Source of the DNA: Aeromonas molluscorum 848
GTDB lineage: Bacteria; Pseudomonadota; Gammaproteobacteria; Enterobacterales; Aeromonadaceae
DNA: 35,787 nucleotides
Assembly (NCBI RefSeq): GCF_000388115.1
Contig: NZ_AQGQ01000022.1
Location: 1-35,787 of the forward strand
Direction of reading: 5' to 3'
Shown: one piece after another, positions 14,977 through 23,070 of the stretch
Layout of the letters: each line of letters opens with the position of its first letter
Position numbering within the stretch: position 1 is the first letter of the stretch
Position numbers and translations under genes: made by a program
The notes under the pieces: model-generated
Told to the model about the DNA's origin: nothing
What the model saw: the letters and a program-made list of their open reading frames with translations, nothing else
The model's database searches: none

Positions 14977-16319
14977 GAACCGTTACCTTGCAAATTTTGG
15001 AGCGCTTCATTCCTCAGGTTATCAATTTCACCAGAGACTTGCATCAACCAAATATTATTAAAAGAACCAATGTCAGCCTTGCTCAGAGCCACCAACATAT
15101 GGATGTCTTCTGGAGAGGTTACTATATCGAATAATTGGCTTTTGTTCCTCCCTTTAGCCACGATTTCACCCAATAAGTCATCATAGGTAACCAGCATCAC
15201 AATCTTCCGAACTAGATCGGTAGGCAAGACGGGTAAATCCTCCGTCAAAATTCGTTTCAACATGGGCAGGGACTTTCTAGGATGTTCCTCATCAGCTTTA
15301 TTCATAATGTTATTGGGCCAGCGAGTTTTTGGCCCTTTGCCTATATCATGTAGGTAGGCGGCCAGCTCCAAGATCTCACGATGAGTAGCATCTAACTGGT
15401 GGTACTCATGAGAGTTCTTAATAAGATCGGCAACACGCCTACTATGAGCGCCAACATCTCCACGATGAGGACCGTAGTTTGCAATCAAACCATTAATATC
15501 CTCTAGTTCCTTTATTGCTCCGAAGTTGGTTCGAACAGCATGCAAGGCATGCCCTAAACTCTGGAATTTAGGTATCCCTTGTCTTGGATGAGAATCTACA
15601 TCAGTAACGACCTGTTCGAATAAACTCTTGAGGACAATAGGACCTGTCACCAAAGAGCAACTCCAGTTTCCTGGCTGACAATAATAATGTTCTCCACCAC
15701 CCTCTACAACATTTGGTGCGGCAACGCCTTTATTTCTAAAAATCAGTCTTACCTGTTCTGATATATATTTGTTCCATGTTATAATCTGATTGACTTCATT
15801 CAGATGCACATGGTCTGGTAGCAAAAGTTCTGCCATCTTTCGATGTTTCTGATTCTCGTCAATATAACTCCATCCATTGCAGTCGATAGTTTGCCAATCC
15901 AATGTATCAAGCTGCTCTGCATTATTATTTCCAGAATGAAAGGTCGGCGGAATCACTGTGTTCGCTGATGCGTTGGTAAAATATGCGCCTAGTCTTGCTT
16001 CAAGCAGAAATATAGGAACTGAAAAGTAGATAATGAACTGCTGATCCACATTTTTTTTATGAAAAACAGCCAACTGCATTGGTGTTTTCTTAGCAAAATA
16101 AAATGGCACATAATCATGTACGACACGACCCCCCGCACCGGGCACTTGCATCTGTGCCCGACGCCTCTGTATACCTTCCTCTGCAACGTTTACATGGTTT
16201 ATGTTCCGAGCATTCTTCTGATTTGTTGAATAAAGTCCGTTATCAATAATGGATTCAAGATTCTCTATCGATGTAAAGTGATATGCATTACGATGTCTGT
16301 ATTTATCTGGAACTGCCAT
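14973..16319 (-). CDS. darT: DarT-type DNA ADP-ribosyltransferase fused to an HD domain
   Basis: A 448-residue protein, about twice the length of a standard DarT. Residues 1-~205 match DarT (DUF4433): YHFTSIENLESIIDNGLYS, the NAD-loop motif HDYVPFYFAKKTPM (69-81), and RKMAE with E164 as the likely catalytic glutamate. DarT attaches ADP-ribose to thymidine in single-stranded DNA. Residues ~285-420 form an HD-superfamily domain: AHSRRVADL (H292), LELAAYLHDIGKG (H324-D325), EHPRKS (H346), and possible fourth ligands D380 or D416 (ALSKADIG). HD domains are metal-dependent phosphohydrolases, often acting on nucleotides. The start at 16319 has AAGGA ten bases upstream. The operon is AT-rich and lies between inverted repeats, which indicates transfer. 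ADP-ribosylation is well supported; the role of the HD part is unknown. Confidence 0.88.
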   Translation of the reverse strand: MAVPDKYRHRNAYHFTSIENLESIIDNGLYSTNQKNARNINHVNVAEEGIQRRRAQMQVPGAGGRVVHDYVPFYFAKKTPMQLAVFHKKNVDQQFIIYFSVPIFLLEARLGAYFTNASANTVIPPTFHSGNNNAEQLDTLDWQTIDCNGWSYIDENQKHRKMAELLLPDHVHLNEVNQIITWNKYISEQVRLIFRNKGVAAPNVVEGGGEHYYCQPGNWSCSLVTGPIVLKSLFEQVVTDVDSHPRQGIPKFQSLGHALHAVRTNFGAIKELEDINGLIANYGPHRGDVGAHSRRVADLIKNSHEYHQLDATHREILELAAYLHDIGKGPKTRWPNNIMNKADEEHPRKSLPMLKRILTEDLPVLPTDLVRKIVMLVTYDDLLGEIVAKGRNKSQLFDIVTSPEDIHMLVALSKADIGSFNNIWLMQVSGEIDNLRNEALQNLQGNGS

Positions 16320-16639
16320 TTATTCGTTATCCTTTTCAGTTTTTCAATAAACGGGCTATAGATTAGATTAGTGAAGCGTAATCAGACGTTCGAGAAATAA
16401 GGTGGCTATCACTACAAAGCATTCACTATCGGTCCTTCATTATAAAACCGCTCCCCGATAGGGATATGTACCGCTTGCCGTTGTACTCATAATGATTTTT
16501 TCTATGAAACCATGTCGATGGCGCTTGTTGCATAGGGGTGACAATTTGGTCTCGCCATAGGGCTGGCAAGGGCCGGTTCAGAGATAACAACTCTCCAGAT
16601 CGTTGCCCCGAATAGCACAGGGTACTTTTAACTTGCCTC

Positions 16640-16840
16640 GGGGCTGAAGGTACGGGGTTGCCCCCTGTTGTTCGCCGAGGTGAGCCCGTTTGTCCAGGCC
16701 GCGAGGCAGGACGCCGAGCGAGCGCCGCTGGGCCAGGGGCCAAACCGGAATTGGCCGAGCAACGCTCGGCCCGGTTTGGCGCAAGGACAAGGATGTCCGC
16801 AGCGGACTTTGACCGACGCCAGGGATGGTGGAGGTCAAAG
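16640..16840. repeat. Diverged repeat element, right copy (inverted relative to left)
   Basis: Read on the minus strand, 16840-16735 gives CATCCCTGGCGTCGGTCAAAG, GCGCCAAACCGG and CCGGTTTGGCCCC, matching 13453-13555 on the plus strand in order and spacing. A second weaker block (CTCGGCGAACAACAGGGGGC) also matches. The two copies flank darT-darG in inverted orientation. Confidence 0.75.
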
Positions 16841-17048
16841 CCCATCGGCGCGTGCCGTAGGACAAACAGGTGAACCGAGGGAACCCGACGTAGGAGGGCG
16901 AACAAGTGGGGGATAAGACCTTTGGTGTTATTTGCCAAAGAGAGCGGGTCTTTCCAAAGTCACTCGCCAAGCCGCGCAGCGGCGGCGAAACCCCGTCGAG
17001 GGCAGGGCCCTCGTGTCCTGCATGGCGAAGCCATGCCAATAAGTTGCC

Positions 17049-17081
17049 GGTGCAATGCGCTGCGCTGCGCTTATTGGCACC
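17049..17081. repeat. REP-like palindrome, copy 1
   Basis: GGTGC-AATGCGC...GCGCTTATT-GGCACC followed by CTAC: imperfect hairpin of the type repeated across many proteobacterial intergenic regions. Confidence 0.75.
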
Positions 17082-17120
17082 CTACCTTGCTCCCGCAAGG
17101 GGAGAGGGAATTGTTACCGT

Positions 17121-17148
17121 GGTGCAATGCGCTCCGCTTATTGGCACC
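17121..17148. repeat. REP-like palindrome, copy 2
   Basis: GGTGCAATGCGCTCCGCTTA-TTGGCACC, same orientation as copy 1, 72 bases further on, again followed by CTAC. Confidence 0.8.
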
Positions 17149-17262
17149 CTACGTGCGTATTTCCCCCAACGCCGAAGGGGAGGGGGAACTCTCCCGTTGC
17201 TTGGAGCCTTATCCCCCGGATGCTAGGATGCTCAACTCCATCCAGAGCGAGCCCAATCAACC

Positions 17263-17559
17263 ATGGCAAACCAGTCAGTAAGCAGTAACAACAAAATTAT
17301 GCAGGCAGGGCGCTGGCTCGCGGCCAGGGTGGCCGAGCTCTGTGAGTTCCAGCAGCGCATCTGGGTGGTGAGCATCATCAAGGATGCCTACACAGACACC
17401 TTCATCGTCAATGAAGACAGCTTCGAGGAGCCGATGCAGTGGATGCACCGCAAGGGCTACAGCGCCGAGCTGCTGCAACGGGTCAATGAGATGCAGCGCT
17501 CCCAGGTGATCCAGCTTGAGCTCGGGGATGTCAGCCATCGCCTGATGCGGGTCAAATAA
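17263..17559 (+). CDS. Small protein of unknown function
   Basis: A 98-residue soluble protein with a moderately acidic C-terminal half and no signal peptide or membrane segment. Composition is convincing (for example VVSIIKDAYTDTFIVNEDSF and MQWMHRKGYSAELLQRVNEM). The Shine-Dalgarno is weak (GAGCGAGCCC). It stands alone after the REP-like palindromes. I do not recognise the family; a small conserved Aeromonas protein is my guess. Confidence 0.65.
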   Translation: MANQSVSSNNKIMQAGRWLAARVAELCEFQQRIWVVSIIKDAYTDTFIVNEDSFEEPMQWMHRKGYSAELLQRVNEMQRSQVIQLELGDVSHRLMRVK

Positions 17560-17668
17560 CCCCGCTGGGAGGCTCGGAGGCTCGTTTCGCCAACCCGGCA
17601 GCGGATGCCTTGGGCGGACAAGTACGCCCTTTCCCCACTGGTCCCGCGATGAGGGCCCGCGACACAGC

Positions 17669-17944
17669 TTATTTCAGCTTTGTTCTCTCCCCCTTCAAGG
17701 CCCCGGCATAGATGCAGAATGCCGAGTTGTAGTCGTTATAGGCAATGGCGTAATTGAAATCGCAAAAGTAGGCCGGGTGCTTGGTCGCAATGGCATCCCC
17801 AGCCTTGCACTGCGCCTGCATGTTCTCCACCAGTGAATCACTGTTCTCCCCCAGACACGCCTTACCCGTGGGCTTGTCGTCGCCGCAGGCCGTCAGCAGG
17901 GTACAGAGGGCGATGCCCATCAAGGGTTTGATTAGGTAATGCAT
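17669..17944 (-). CDS. Small lipoprotein of unknown function
   Basis: A 91-residue protein with a lipoprotein signal: IKPLMGIALCTLLTAC, with the lipobox cysteine at C20. The start at 17944 is set by AGGATC five bases upstream and by the signal peptide; the frame is open upstream but that part reads through repeats. The mature part (GDDKPTGKACLGENSDSLVE, then FCDFNYAIAYNDYNSAFC) has several cysteines that could pair in the periplasm. Not recognised beyond that. The residue after the lipobox cysteine is Gly, so outer-membrane sorting is possible. Confidence 0.75.
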   Translation of the reverse strand: MHYLIKPLMGIALCTLLTACGDDKPTGKACLGENSDSLVENMQAQCKAGDAIATKHPAYFCDFNYAIAYNDYNSAFCIYAGALKGERTKLK

Positions 17945-17986
17945 GTTGATCCTGATCTGGTGAGATGAATGCATTGGCGCAATGGA

Positions 17987-18014
17987 GGTGCCATGCGCTT
18001 CGCTGATTGGCCCC
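17987..18014. repeat. REP-like palindrome, copy 3 (degenerate)
   Basis: GGTGCCATGCGCTTCGCTGA-TTGGCCCC: same core as the copies at 17049 and 17121. Confidence 0.6.
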
Positions 18015-18078
18015 CTGGTTTGCCGCCGACTTGGCACTCTATGCGATACAAGGGCGCTGGGTATTGCGCGGGGCGCTT

Positions 18079-18106
18079 GGTGCCATGCGTTTGGCTGATC
18101 GGCGCC
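18079..18106. repeat. REP-like palindrome, copy 4 (degenerate)
   Basis: GGTGCCATGCGTTTGGCTGA-TCGGCGCC: same core, 92 bases after copy 3. Confidence 0.55.
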
Positions 18107-18553
18107 CTGCGGCGTGGGGGCCGCATCCGCCAAACACGCTACCGCCCCTGGCTTGTCGCTGCCACAGTGCGCTGACCCTGGATAAAAAGAGGGCCAACAG
18201 GCACCCATGGCCATTTTATGGATCCCGCGAGGCAGGAGTCACGGCATTGCGGCGATCCCGGCCGGAAATAACTGGTTTTCTTGCGCTGCTTCAAACTTCG
18301 GGCCATCCAGGTCCCTTTCTATCTCGCAAGCCGGGGTGGCCTGAGGGGGAAATCGTTGGCTGAACGGCCCAGTGACGGGTGCCAATGCGACCATGGATGA
18401 GGGGGCGGGCAGGGGCTGGTTGAAGGCGAAAGATGACGACATGTCTTGCGGTGCAAGGCGAGGGGGCTCGGGGGGCACGTCAGGGGCAATCCTGGTCGGC
18501 GACATGGGAGGCTGTGAGCCGCGACCTCTGGCGAGGCCGTGCTGAAGAAGGGA

Positions 18554-19315
18554 TCAGGGGGTGGGGAAGTACTTGCGCTGGATCTGCTGAAATTCGCTGC
18601 TGGCCAACACTTGGGTCAGGCCATTTTGGAAGGTCTTGACCACCGCATCATCGACCCCCTGGCTAAAGGCGTAGCAGAACTGCTCCGAGCTCAGCACCCA
18701 GCGCACCTGATAGCGGGCTGGATCCGCGTCCGGGCTGCTCAGCAGACTCATGACGGTGGTCTTGTTGGTCGACACCAGATCGACCCGGCCCGAGTCGAGC
18801 ATTTTGATGGCCTGACCCAGGCGGTTGGCACTCATCACCTTCTGTTCGTCAAAGCCGTTGTTGAGCAGCAGCTGCTCCCCCACATCGGCCCGCACCGCCC
18901 CTATGTTGTACTGCTGGGCATCTTCGAGCTTGTTGATGGTGATCGCGCGCCGGGTCAGACCCAGCAAGACGATCTCGGCGTAGCCGATGGGGCAGGCCCA
19001 TTTGAACAGCGGATCCCGCGCCTCGGTACGGGCGGTGGAGAAGAGCACCACATTGGGTTTCTGGGTCAGCAGGTAGTAACCCCGGGCCCAGGGCATGATG
19101 GCGATAGGCTGGGGCGGCGTTGCGGTCTGTTGCCAGACCCGTTGCAGCAGTTCGACCGCGAGGCCCGCAGGCTGGCCCGTCTCATCTAGGTAGTTGTAGG
19201 GGCGGTACTCTTCGCTCAAGTAATGCAGGCCCGCCAGCGGCGTGGCGGCCCAGGCCGGTACGGCGAGCATGGCAACGATCAACGGCAGACTGAATGTGGG
19301 GGTCCATGCTCTCAT
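18554..19315 (-). CDS. Periplasmic substrate-binding protein, SBP_bac_3 family
   Basis: A 253-residue exported protein. Residues 1-23 are a signal peptide ending VAMLAVPAWA. The mature part has the amino-acid-binding fold of SBP family 3 (LHYLSEEYRPYNYLDETGQP, GLAVELL, MPWARGYYLL, GQAIKMLDSGRVDLVS). Many stand-alone members in Aeromonas and Vibrio are not linked to an ABC transporter, and none is linked here. The ligand is unknown; amino acid or a related small molecule is a family-level guess. It lies downstream of the GDYXXLXY operon on the same strand with an 84-base gap. A second member is encoded at 28066-28830. Confidence 0.85.
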   Translation of the reverse strand: MRAWTPTFSLPLIVAMLAVPAWAATPLAGLHYLSEEYRPYNYLDETGQPAGLAVELLQRVWQQTATPPQPIAIMPWARGYYLLTQKPNVVLFSTARTEARDPLFKWACPIGYAEIVLLGLTRRAITINKLEDAQQYNIGAVRADVGEQLLLNNGFDEQKVMSANRLGQAIKMLDSGRVDLVSTNKTTVMSLLSSPDADPARYQVRWVLSSEQFCYAFSQGVDDAVVKTFQNGLTQVLASSEFQQIQRKYFPTP

Positions 19316-19399
19316 GCGGCCTTCTCCTGTACGCCCGGGTCAACCTTGAGTGTCGCCAACTAGCAGGATTTCGCCAGCCATGGCCCCTCGCCATGGGGC

Positions 19400-19900
19400 T
19401 CACCAGCGGCCGCGGGTCGCTCCCAGCGGGCGTAACTGCGCATCGCGCAAACCTAGCAACAGGCTGCTGCCATCGGGCTGCAGGCGAAACTCGCCATAGG
19501 CCGCCCCGGTCAGCGCCTCCCCTTGTCCCTCCTCGAAGAAGTAGGCGTTTGGCCCGACTTTGACGCTGCCCTCCCGATGAACGAGGTTGAGCAGCCGTTC
19601 GTCCGGCGCCAGTTTCCCAACCTCCCCGTGCGGCTGCCAGTGGGCCACGCCTTGGTTGTCTAGCCGGATCACCAGCTGGCTGCTGCCCGCCGGTTGCAGT
19701 GGGTGAGCCTGGGCCCATTGGCGGGCTATCTCGTAGTTGAGCCGCATATAGTCGCCCTGCATCAGGGAGCGGGGATCCACAGGGGCCAGACGCAGCAACA
19801 CGGGTTCGCCGCTGTCGATGGCATGCTCGAAACGCCAGACCTGGGCGTTGACGCCCAGCAAGATGGCGAGGCCACAGAGCAAGATGGCGAGGGTTCTCAT
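19400..19900 (-). CDS. GDYXXLXY-domain membrane-anchored protein
   Basis: A 166-residue protein with one N-terminal transmembrane segment (LAILLCGLAILLGVNAQVW) and the name-giving motif at residues 49-56 (GDYMRLNY). The start at 19900 overlaps the DUF4401 stop by four bases (ATGA). Such proteins are regularly encoded with DUF4401 and DUF2157 membrane proteins; their role is unknown. The C-terminal part continues the typical GEFRL...LLLGLRDAQLRPL ending. Confidence 0.88.
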   Translation of the reverse strand: MRTLAILLCGLAILLGVNAQVWRFEHAIDSGEPVLLRLAPVDPRSLMQGDYMRLNYEIARQWAQAHPLQPAGSSQLVIRLDNQGVAHWQPHGEVGKLAPDERLLNLVHREGSVKVGPNAYFFEEGQGEALTGAAYGEFRLQPDGSSLLLGLRDAQLRPLGATRGRW

Positions 19901-20907
19901 GAGTGTCTCCCAAGACGCAGCAACAGGGTGCGCACCAGCAAGAGGGCGGTGCCAGAGCCGAGCAGCAGCCAGGATTTGGTCATCAGCGGCAGCGCCAGAT
20001 CGTAGTAATAGAGAGAGCCGAAACCGAGCAGCAGCAGGGCGGCCAGGGTCATCATGCCCAGACTCCCGGCATAGAAGCCGAGCAGGAGTACCAGGGCGCC
20101 CGCCCCCATGCCGGGGATCAGGGCCGCCAGCAGCACCAGGGGCAGGGCAAAGAGGCCCTGGCGGCGAGGCAGCTTCAGGTGGTGGAGCAGGGCGAGCAGC
20201 AGGGCCGCGCACAGCAGCGGGTTGAGCCAATGGGGCAGGCGCGACTGCCCCAGCTCCTCGAGCACGTTGGTCTCGTCAAACAGCGGCTGATGCAAGCGCC
20301 CAAGCAGGATCAAGGAGAGGGCCAGGCCAAAGGCCATGGCCTCGAACCGTTCATGCTGATGAGGGCGGCGCTGTGCCCAGAGCCAGCAGGCGCAGAGCAG
20401 CCCCATCACCAGCGGCAAGGCCAGGATCTGCAAACCGAGGCAGGCGAGCGCCAGGGTCAGCAGCAGGGCGGCGACCAAGGTGTGAAACAGCCGGATCAGC
20501 CAATGTTCAAAGCAGAAGGCGATGGCGAATGCCAACCCCGAGAGCCCGGCCCAGGCGCCAACAGCGTGCACGTCCATCCGATCGATCAGGCCATAGAGCA
20601 GCCAGGCATCCGCCGCCAGGGTCAGGGCCAGCACAAACTGATCCCAGAGATCGCCGCTGCGGGCACTGCGGTTGAGCAACAGGGCCATGGCAAGCAGAGT
20701 CGCGCCAAGGGCCAGGGCATGATCCGGGCTGTCTATCACATCGCCAACGCTCAAAAAGAGGAAAAACAGCAAGAAGAGGGCGGCGAGCCAGCCAACCACC
20801 CCCAGCATGAAGCGATTGGCCCAGTGGGGCTCGTTATCCCGGGGTTCATCCCCCTCGACCAGCTTGGCCGAGCGCAGGATCTGCCAGAGTTCAGGCTGTG
20901 AGGGCAT
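19897..20907 (-). CDS. DUF4401-family integral membrane protein
   Basis: A 336-residue protein with about ten to eleven transmembrane segments and a short soluble N-terminus (PELWQILRSAKLVEG) characteristic of DUF4401. Function is unknown. It is the middle gene of a DUF2157-DUF4401-GDYXXLXY operon, 47 bases downstream of DUF2157 and overlapping the next gene by four bases. The conserved grouping suggests that the three proteins form one membrane complex; that is inference. Confidence 0.88.
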   Translation of the reverse strand: MPSQPELWQILRSAKLVEGDEPRDNEPHWANRFMLGVVGWLAALFLLFFLFLSVGDVIDSPDHALALGATLLAMALLLNRSARSGDLWDQFVLALTLAADAWLLYGLIDRMDVHAVGAWAGLSGLAFAIAFCFEHWLIRLFHTLVAALLLTLALACLGLQILALPLVMGLLCACWLWAQRRPHQHERFEAMAFGLALSLILLGRLHQPLFDETNVLEELGQSRLPHWLNPLLCAALLLALLHHLKLPRRQGLFALPLVLLAALIPGMGAGALVLLLGFYAGSLGMMTLAALLLLGFGSLYYYDLALPLMTKSWLLLGSGTALLLVRTLLLRLGRHS

Positions 20908-20954
20908 GGTGGCTCCGGCAAGCTAGGAAAACGGCACGGGCCGAGGCCCCCTGG

Positions 20955-21901
20955 TTACTGATTGGCAGCATGGTGACCTCTTTGTTGTTGCAGCCAGCGG
21001 CTCGCGGCCACCGACAGGCCAATGGCGATGAGGCTAAGCAGCAAGAAGCCATTCACATCCGGCTCCATCCATTTGCCGAGTGCCGCCAGCAAGACGACGA
21101 TGACGCTGAGGCATCCCATGGCGAGCCCGGTGATGAAGCTGTGGTGCCAGCAGCCATAGGCGGCGCCGAGCCAGAGTAGCCAGACCGGCCAAATCCAGGC
21201 AGAGGCGGCGTCGAACAGGGCGAGCAGGGCGAGCAGGGTGACCCCAAGCCCGGCCATCAGCGCGGGCAGATAAGCGGGCATCACCTTGTAGCGGGCAGGC
21301 AAGCCCCAGAGCAGCCCCCAGAGCAGAGCGTTGAGCAGGGTGAGGCACCAGGCCAGCCCCTCCTCATCGAAGGAGAAGAACAAGGCGAACAGACCGAGTC
21401 GCCAGTAGAGCACCAGGGCGAGCTGGGCCAGCAGCCAGCTGAAGGCCCAGAGCAGAGGACTCTTGCCGAGCAGGGCCCAGGGCAGCAGCAGCATGGCCCA
21501 GAGCGCAAACAGCTGCCAGGGATCGGCCCCGGTCTGATAGGTTTGGCCAACCAGGGCGAGCAGGGCGCCGAGATTGAGGGCGCACAAGCAGAGCAGCCCC
21601 TGACGGGCACCGTCACTGAGCCGGACGCGCCACAGCACCAGCATCATGGCGAGCAGGGGCAGCTCGACCAGGCCCAGGCGCGGCAGTCGCCCCAATGCCT
21701 GCCAGTTGAAGGCGACAAAGAAGATGAGACCGGCGCCAAGGCAGAGGCAACCGAGCAGCAGCAAGAGGCGGTCGAACAATCCCTGCCAGCGTGGGGGGCG
21801 GGGGGCAAGTCGGCCAGACGGAGGGCCTCGGGCAGCTGTGCTGGTGCGAGGTGGCCTCGCTTGACCCAGTCGAGCAGGGGACGGCGGGAGTGGCGGTGCA
21901 T
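20955..21901 (-). CDS. DUF2157-family membrane protein, frameshifted in this sequence
   Basis: The family N-terminus (PLLDWVKRGHLAPAQLPEAL) starts at ATG 21901 behind GGAG, but this frame is lost at 21796-21810, where two G runs (GGGGGGCGGGGGG) occur. The rest (RWQGLFDRLLLLLGCLCLG through GHHAANQ) continues in another frame to 20955. Adding one base to a G run would restore a protein of about 315 residues with roughly ten transmembrane segments. The location in a homopolymer points to a sequencing error or a recent slippage event. Function is unknown. It is the first gene of the DUF2157-DUF4401-GDYXXLXY operon. Confidence 0.82.
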
Positions 21902-22177
21902 GGCATGGCTCCGAATAAAGTGCCCCATTATGGCATAGGGCAGGGGCGCCAACACAATGCCGGGTTGCGGGGCCGGGGAGAGCGATTTCTGAACCCGGCG
22001 AGGGGCGCCAGCACCCGTCAGGGAGGGGCAAGCAGGGATAGGGGTGGAGCGAGGTTGGAGTGCTGGCTCTGCCTGTATGGCAAGGGCAGGCTGGCCCCGT
22101 GAAAAACGCAGGCCCCATCACAAGTGACGGGGCCTGACTCCATTCATGCAAGGGCGACTCGGGGTGGCCTTCGGCTA

Positions 22178-22738
22178 TCAGGCGGTGACAATGAGAGTGC
22201 TGATCCCCAGAATGATAAACAGGATGGCGCAGCCAATCCGGATGCTTTTGAGTGGCAGCTTGTCGGCGCCGAGCTTGCCGAGCAACACCACGGGCACGTT
22301 GGCCAGCATCATGCCGAGGGTGGTGCCGGTGATGACTTGCACGAGCGAGTCATATTTGGCCGCCAGCAACACTGTGGCTATCTGGGTCTTGTCGCCAATC
22401 TCGGCGATAAAGAAGAGCACAAAGGTGGCGAGGAAGGGGCCGTATTTGTCGAGCTTGCTATCTTCATCATCCATCTTGTCCGGTACCAGGATCCAGACCG
22501 CCATGGCGATAAAGGCTCCCGCAACCAGATAGGTCATCAGTTTGGGGTCGAGCCAGCGACTGATCATCTCACCAATCCAGGCGGCACCCGCATGGTTGAG
22601 CAGGGTCGCGGCAAACATGCCGGCAATGATGGGCCAGGGCTTGCGAAAGCGACAGATCAGCAGGAGTGCGAGCAGTTGGGTCTTATCGCCTATTTCGGCG
22701 ACGGCCACGCTCAGGGTGGAGGTTAACAGGGCTTCCAT
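22178..22738 (-). CDS. mneA: GDT1/UPF0016-family manganese exporter
   Basis: A 186-residue inner-membrane protein with six hydrophobic segments and two copies of the family signature EIGDKT (residues 15-20 and 113-118), the arrangement of the TMEM165/GDT1 family. The Vibrio member MneA exports Mn2+. The start at 22738 is chosen because it places the first EIGDKT at the usual distance; the open frame extends upstream into the riboswitch and is not coding. A yybP-ykoY manganese riboswitch precedes it, which independently supports manganese as substrate. The symbol follows the Vibrio protein. Confidence 0.92.
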   Translation of the reverse strand: MEALLTSTLSVAVAEIGDKTQLLALLLICRFRKPWPIIAGMFAATLLNHAGAAWIGEMISRWLDPKLMTYLVAGAFIAMAVWILVPDKMDDEDSKLDKYGPFLATFVLFFIAEIGDKTQIATVLLAAKYDSLVQVITGTTLGMMLANVPVVLLGKLGADKLPLKSIRIGCAILFIILGISTLIVTA

Positions 22739-22742
22739 AAAG

Positions 22743-22802
22743 ATACCGGGGGACGGAATTGTTATAAACCAAAGACAAGCCTGCGCCATCCGTCCCCGGT
22801 AT
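22743..22802 (-). promoter_or_regulatory. Expression-platform hairpin in the mneA leader
   Basis: ATACCGGGGACGGA (22802-22789, minus strand) pairs with TCCGTCCCCCGGTAT (22757-22743) with one bulged base. The distal arm ends five bases before the ATG and would hide the ribosome binding region, so translation control is likely. Confidence 0.65.
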
Positions 22803-22943
22803 TGGCACTGGCCCGTCAAAGGTCTTGTCAAATCCGGCATTGCTCGTTGCGGATCACGCTGACCATGGTGAGTTTGCACCAAGTATGTTGATCAGAGTCT
22901 GCGGGCTTTTTAGCCCGTCAGCGACTACTCCCCCTCGATGGGA
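22803..22943 (-). ncRNA. yybP-ykoY manganese riboswitch
   Basis: On the minus strand the conserved blocks occur in order: GGGGAGTAG (22933-22925), a GACGGGCTAAAAAGCCCG hairpin, TCAACATAC (22891-22883), and GACAAGACCTTTGACGGGCC (22829-22810). These are the hallmarks of the yybP-ykoY aptamer, which binds Mn2+ and turns on manganese exporter genes. It lies directly upstream of the GDT1-family exporter. A promoter with TTGTAA (22978-22973), a 17-base spacer and TAGAAT (22955-22950) fits a transcript start near 22943. Confidence 0.9.
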
Positions 22944-22949
22944 GCGGGC

Positions 22950-22978
22950 ATTCTAGGAAAGATGCCCGCTAATTACAA
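22950..22978 (-). promoter_or_regulatory. Predicted promoter of the riboswitch-mneA transcript
   Basis: TTGTAA, 17 bases, TAGAAT on the minus strand. The spacer lies within a perfect inverted repeat (AGCGGGCAT / ATGCCCGCT, 22943-22970), which may also act as the end of the yciH transcript. Confidence 0.6.
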
Positions 22979-23070
22979 GAGGTTGGCCAAGGTGGGTGCC
23001 TGAGGAGGGCGACTGGCTGGCAAAGCGCACATCCGGCGCTCTGCTATCGGGAAACCTGTGAGTCTCGGCC

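Larger units (their letters stand above)
16320..17262. other. Intergenic stretch with repeat elements
   Basis: No gene is supported. The minus-strand frame ending at 16426 (WFHRKNHYEYNGKRYISLSG near its end) could be a small remnant but has no start or family match. The stretch contains the darT promoter region, the right copy of the inverted repeat and two REP-like palindromes. Confidence 0.55.
17945..18553. other. Intergenic stretch
   Basis: Apart from two degenerate REP-like palindromes I see no gene, terminator or clear promoter here. Open frames on both strands lack Shine-Dalgarno sequences and family resemblance. Confidence 0.5.

Noticed and set aside
16426-16938. Minus-strand open frame behind darT
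   Set aside because: Most of it reads through the right repeat element; only the last ~40 codons look protein-like, with no start or known family.
17669-18214. 181-residue version of the small lipoprotein
   Set aside because: The extra N-terminal part reads through REP-like repeats; the lipoprotein signal and Shine-Dalgarno fix the start at 17944.
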